NCBI GenBank assembly: GCA_007449985.2
Contig: VIIQ02000592.1
Coordinates: forward strand, 372,001-436,000
Direction: 5' to 3'
Source of the DNA: Desmodesmus armatus
Taxonomy: Eukaryota > Chlorophyta > Chlorophyceae > Sphaeropleales > Scenedesmaceae
DNA: 64,000 bases
In this document: one piece after another, positions 61,342-64,000 of the stretch
Layout: every line of letters starts with the position of its first letter
Position numbering within the stretch: the first letter of the stretch is position 1
Position numbers and translations under genes: made by a program
Notes under the pieces: model-generated
Told to the model about the DNA's origin: nothing
Databases searched by the model: none
The model's input: the letters and a program-made list of their open reading frames with translations, nothing else

Positions 61342-62310
61342 TGGAGAGGTTTGAGGAGCCTGCACAGCACACATGCAACATATCCGATAAGTCCAGGTGA
61401 ACTGACTGCAATCGATGGCAGTACAAGAAGGCAACAGGAAAGCCAATACGCACCATGTCACCCCCAACTGGTTGTATACAGTCTTTGAAGCACACTGAGG
61501 GCACTAAAGACTATGTATCGACCCCTCCGACGCGATGCGCTGCACGACACAGTTGAAACTGATGTTCGCGATTGTTGAAACTACAGATTCGCTGTATAGC
61601 ATGTAAACATTGTTGAACGGAAGTTGGCTGTGAGTTGGAGACATGTACCCGTCGGAAAAGTATGCTGTACCATAAACCCGGATGGTACAGAACGCGGGCT
61701 TTGCTGCATTCACACCCACACCATTGGCTGCCAAAGCTTCCGCATATGACAGAGCTTATCATTTGCACGTGCACACGTATGCGTCCATCACAAGGGCCTC
61801 CACCCACAGTGCTCACCTTGCTGCACCTTGCTGGGCCGGCAGTTCCATTTGTATGAGTCTGCCGATGCTGCGCCTCTGTGGCACGCCAGCACAAAACACC
61901 ACATGCGACCCACACAGTCATGCCAGCGCCCCGACACGTCCACAGCACCCGGCGGAAGCACCACAAGCTGAGCCATGGCATGGCTCAGGGAGCTGCTGTC
62001 ACAGCCACTTGCCCCTGCAAGCAAAGCAGCAGCAGCCGCAGCAGCCAAGGAGTGGGCAAGACCCCAGTACATTGCTAGCCTACCGTAGCACAGGGGCCAA
62101 CTGCAGTTCCTACTTGGGCCTAGGCGCGCTCAAGCACCAGCATCAGCCACACCAGCACCAGCAGGGTGCGCCTGACAGTGCGTCACATATGCACACACCT
62201 GCTCTGGCAGCACCTGCTGTGCTCACCTGCTGCTGTGCGCAACGCCTGCTCCAGCTGCCACAGCAAGGAGGCTCACTGCCCTGCAGCAGCTGCCTCCACC
62301 GCTGCCACAG
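61342..62310. promoter_or_regulatory. Region between the two tandem modular paralogues
   Basis: About 0.97 kb from the stop of the upstream paralogue (62311) to the ATG of the next (61341). It should hold the 3' flank of the first and promoter plus any 5' UTR exon of the second. No copy of the TYT, KDL or PDV segments is present. A 156-codon minus frame at 61511-61981 shows no resemblance to the family. Confidence 0.5.
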
Positions 62311-62382
62311 TCATGGCTGCAGCTGCTGGGCCTGGTGCGGCAGCCTGCCCTGACGGCAGCTGGGGCTGTCCGGCGATGCAGG

Positions 62383-62414
<32 letters not shown>

Positions 62415-64000
62415 CAGCGGTGCCAGCACGACCAGCAGCTGCTGCTGCCTGCCCGCCCGAGCCAGGCCAGGAGGGGTGGCGCCTCATCAGGGCAAGCACG
62501 TCTGCCCTGTCCTTGCACTGTACACGAAGGAGCAGGGACCGCAATAAGCAGCATCAAAGCATGCCTCAGGGTCAATCTTCTTTGCCATGTCAGATACAAG
62601 CATGGGCATTGGCCTGTCGAGTTACATCAGCTGTGCTGACCTGCCCCCTGCATACGGTTTGACTCCAGATCAGCGGTTCACACATGCTGACAACCGCACG
62701 CCAGATGTTACTGGCTCAAGCCTTGCAACCCACGGCCACCATGGGCCATTTTTTTGTTTTTTTGGGGGGGTTCTTGCACACTCATTTGTTATGTATACAC
62801 TCTGCACACGACTCAATCAACAACAAGCTGCACACCCCGCCCCACCAACCTTCTTCTCTATCTTGGCAGCAGTTCCCGCCACCTCCTGCTCACTGTAGCT
62901 GCTGGCAGGCAGCAGCGTCTTTGGCGCAGCAGGGTTGCGCTCCTTCCTGCCATGTACGGCCAGCACGGCCAGGTCCCGGTCCTTGATGGCCGTGCGCAGG
63001 TCTTTGTACCTGCCAACTGCACGGCAACAAGGGCATGCAGACGCACAGCAGCACAGCAAGCCGGGCTGACCACGCAAGGGGCTGCAGATTTGATTGGTCA
63101 AGCTTTTTGAGGCTCAGACAGGGACGTTGAGTGATCAGACCAGACGGAAAGTGCATTTTGCATGCGTGTATCGCCGGCACAATTCACCAGGCATGACGAT
63201 CTGCTGCTCATCAAGCACCTGCCACACAATCAGCCCGTCAAATCAGCGCCCATACGGTACGTATGAAGCTCCTACTGAAGGGGGAAGACTCACCATCCAG
63301 ACTGCGGGTTTTCCTCTTCAGCCCCTCTGCCCACAACAAGACGCGCCAGCGCACAGTGCCCGGACTTCGTTCTCGGACGATATTCGCCAATTTGCTCAGG
63401 CCCAGCTCTTCCATCACTGCCTGCTCCTCAGCTGTGTACGTGCGAGAACCTCGGCGACGCGGTGCTGCTGTTGCAGGTGTTGCTGCTGTTGCGGGTGCTG
63501 CTGCTGCTGCTGTTGCTGCTGCTGTTGCTGCGGCCAACACGATTCCGTCCTGCATGTCGTCCTGTGCGTCATTTGAGCCCTCGAGGCTGTCTTCATTGTC
63601 AGAGTCTGATGGGTCCTGCTCAGAACCTGCAGGCACTGGACCTGACTGTGCAACCGGCTGTGCTGCTGCTGCTGCTACTGCACCTGAAGTAGCTGCTGCA
63701 TGTCCAGCAGCGGCTGCTGCAGGCTTGTCTAAGCCCATAGTAGGCCAGGAGGGGTGGCGCCTCATCAGCGCGAGTACGTCGGGCTTGTCTTTGAACTGTG
63801 GTGACAGTAACATCACACACAGGCCCCGCAGTTGGTCTAATGTAACCTGTTCACATGATGTGTGCGCAGCCCAACACCCAGTCTTTGTCTCTGCCCTCGA
63901 AACCACCACGCAAGTGTTGGAACACCCAAAGTTGGGTGCACTTGTGTGCCTGCGAGGCTTGTGCGGTGAATGAACTGACAAACAAGCCCTCCACTTGGCT
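62311..64000 (-). CDS. Second modular paralogue, 5' end outside window (TYT-KDL-PDV domain)
   Basis: Exons seen, 5' to 3': 63795-63294, 63016-62850, 62517-62311; phases 0-1, 1-0, 0-stop all close. The first visible exon opens with FKDKPDVLALMRRHPSWP (part 3 of a preceding domain), continues through an Ala-rich linker with SDSDNEDSLEG, and ends with TYTAEEQAVMEELGLSKL and RWRVLLWAEGL. The second is the 167-nt KDL exon (LRTAIKDRDLAVLAVHGRKE, NPAAPKTLLPASSYSEQEV). The last has KDRADVLALMRRHPSWP then an Ala/Gln-rich tail and stop. It therefore ends just as the neighbouring paralogue does, with a short terminal PDV exon. 63796-64000 is intron with no exon seen; at least one more KDL exon is expected beyond the window. 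It lies in tandem, same strand, 5' of its paralogue. Confidence 0.72.

Overview
The window is nuclear DNA from a green alga. Genes carry several short GT-AG introns, untranslated ends use TGTAA-type poly(A) signals, coding sequence is saturated with CAG/CTG, GCA and CAG-like codons (poly-Q and poly-A linkers), and two products carry apparent organelle transit peptides while a third has a starch-binding domain plus a plastid-like leader. A chlamydomonadalean alga (Haematococcus-like) fits best, but species is inference. Gene models below were built by hand from reading frame, splice consensus and family resemblance. Exon phases were checked by arithmetic, and most chains close in frame.

Layout, left to right. 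1-1900 (-): zinc-knuckle protein, 3' end outside the window. 5020-6671 (+): coiled-coil protein of unknown function, followed by about 5 kb of G/T-rich non-coding sequence with small tandem repeats. 12588-16620 (-): UTP7/WDR46, an SSU-processome WD40 protein, with a 27-unit CAG tract in one intron and an apparent 1-nt deletion. 17554-20887 (+): MYB-like, glutamine-rich putative transcription factor. 20.9-21.7 kb: fold-back element and a tRNA-like (SINE-type) sequence. 24574-25619 (-): prefoldin subunit 6, head-to-head with 25956-27062 (+), an organelle-targeted HMA-domain copper chaperone. 28829-29716 (-): MED11-like Mediator subunit. 30780-34078 (-): tRNase Z, head-to-head with 34514-37346 (+), a type I metacaspase. 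38826-45530 (-): 16-exon protein with an N-terminal helical region and C-terminal WD40 repeats. 46872-49421 (-): plastid-type protein with C-terminal CBM20 starch-binding domain. 50298-53226 (-): PCNA. 53.2-56.3 kb: repeat-rich intergenic DNA. 56317-61341 and 62311-64000 (-): two tandem paralogues of a modular family I do not recognise, built from repeats of a roughly 120-residue domain whose middle exon is exactly 167 nt in every copy.

The most interesting material is: the modular family at 56-64 kb; an interstitial TTTAGGG-type telomeric insertion flanked by a perfect 37-bp duplication at one of its splice donors; four places in three conserved genes (UTP7, tRNase Z, metacaspase twice) where one missing nucleotide breaks the frame, pointing to systematic assembly deletions; and a strong strand asymmetry in which introns and 3' UTRs are G/T-rich on the sense strand, so base skew marks where convergent transcripts meet.

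Housekeeping functions dominate (rRNA processing, chaperone, Mediator, tRNA 3' processing, DNA replication clamp). There is no sign that the genes form one pathway; shared promoters of the two divergent pairs are the only physical coupling seen.
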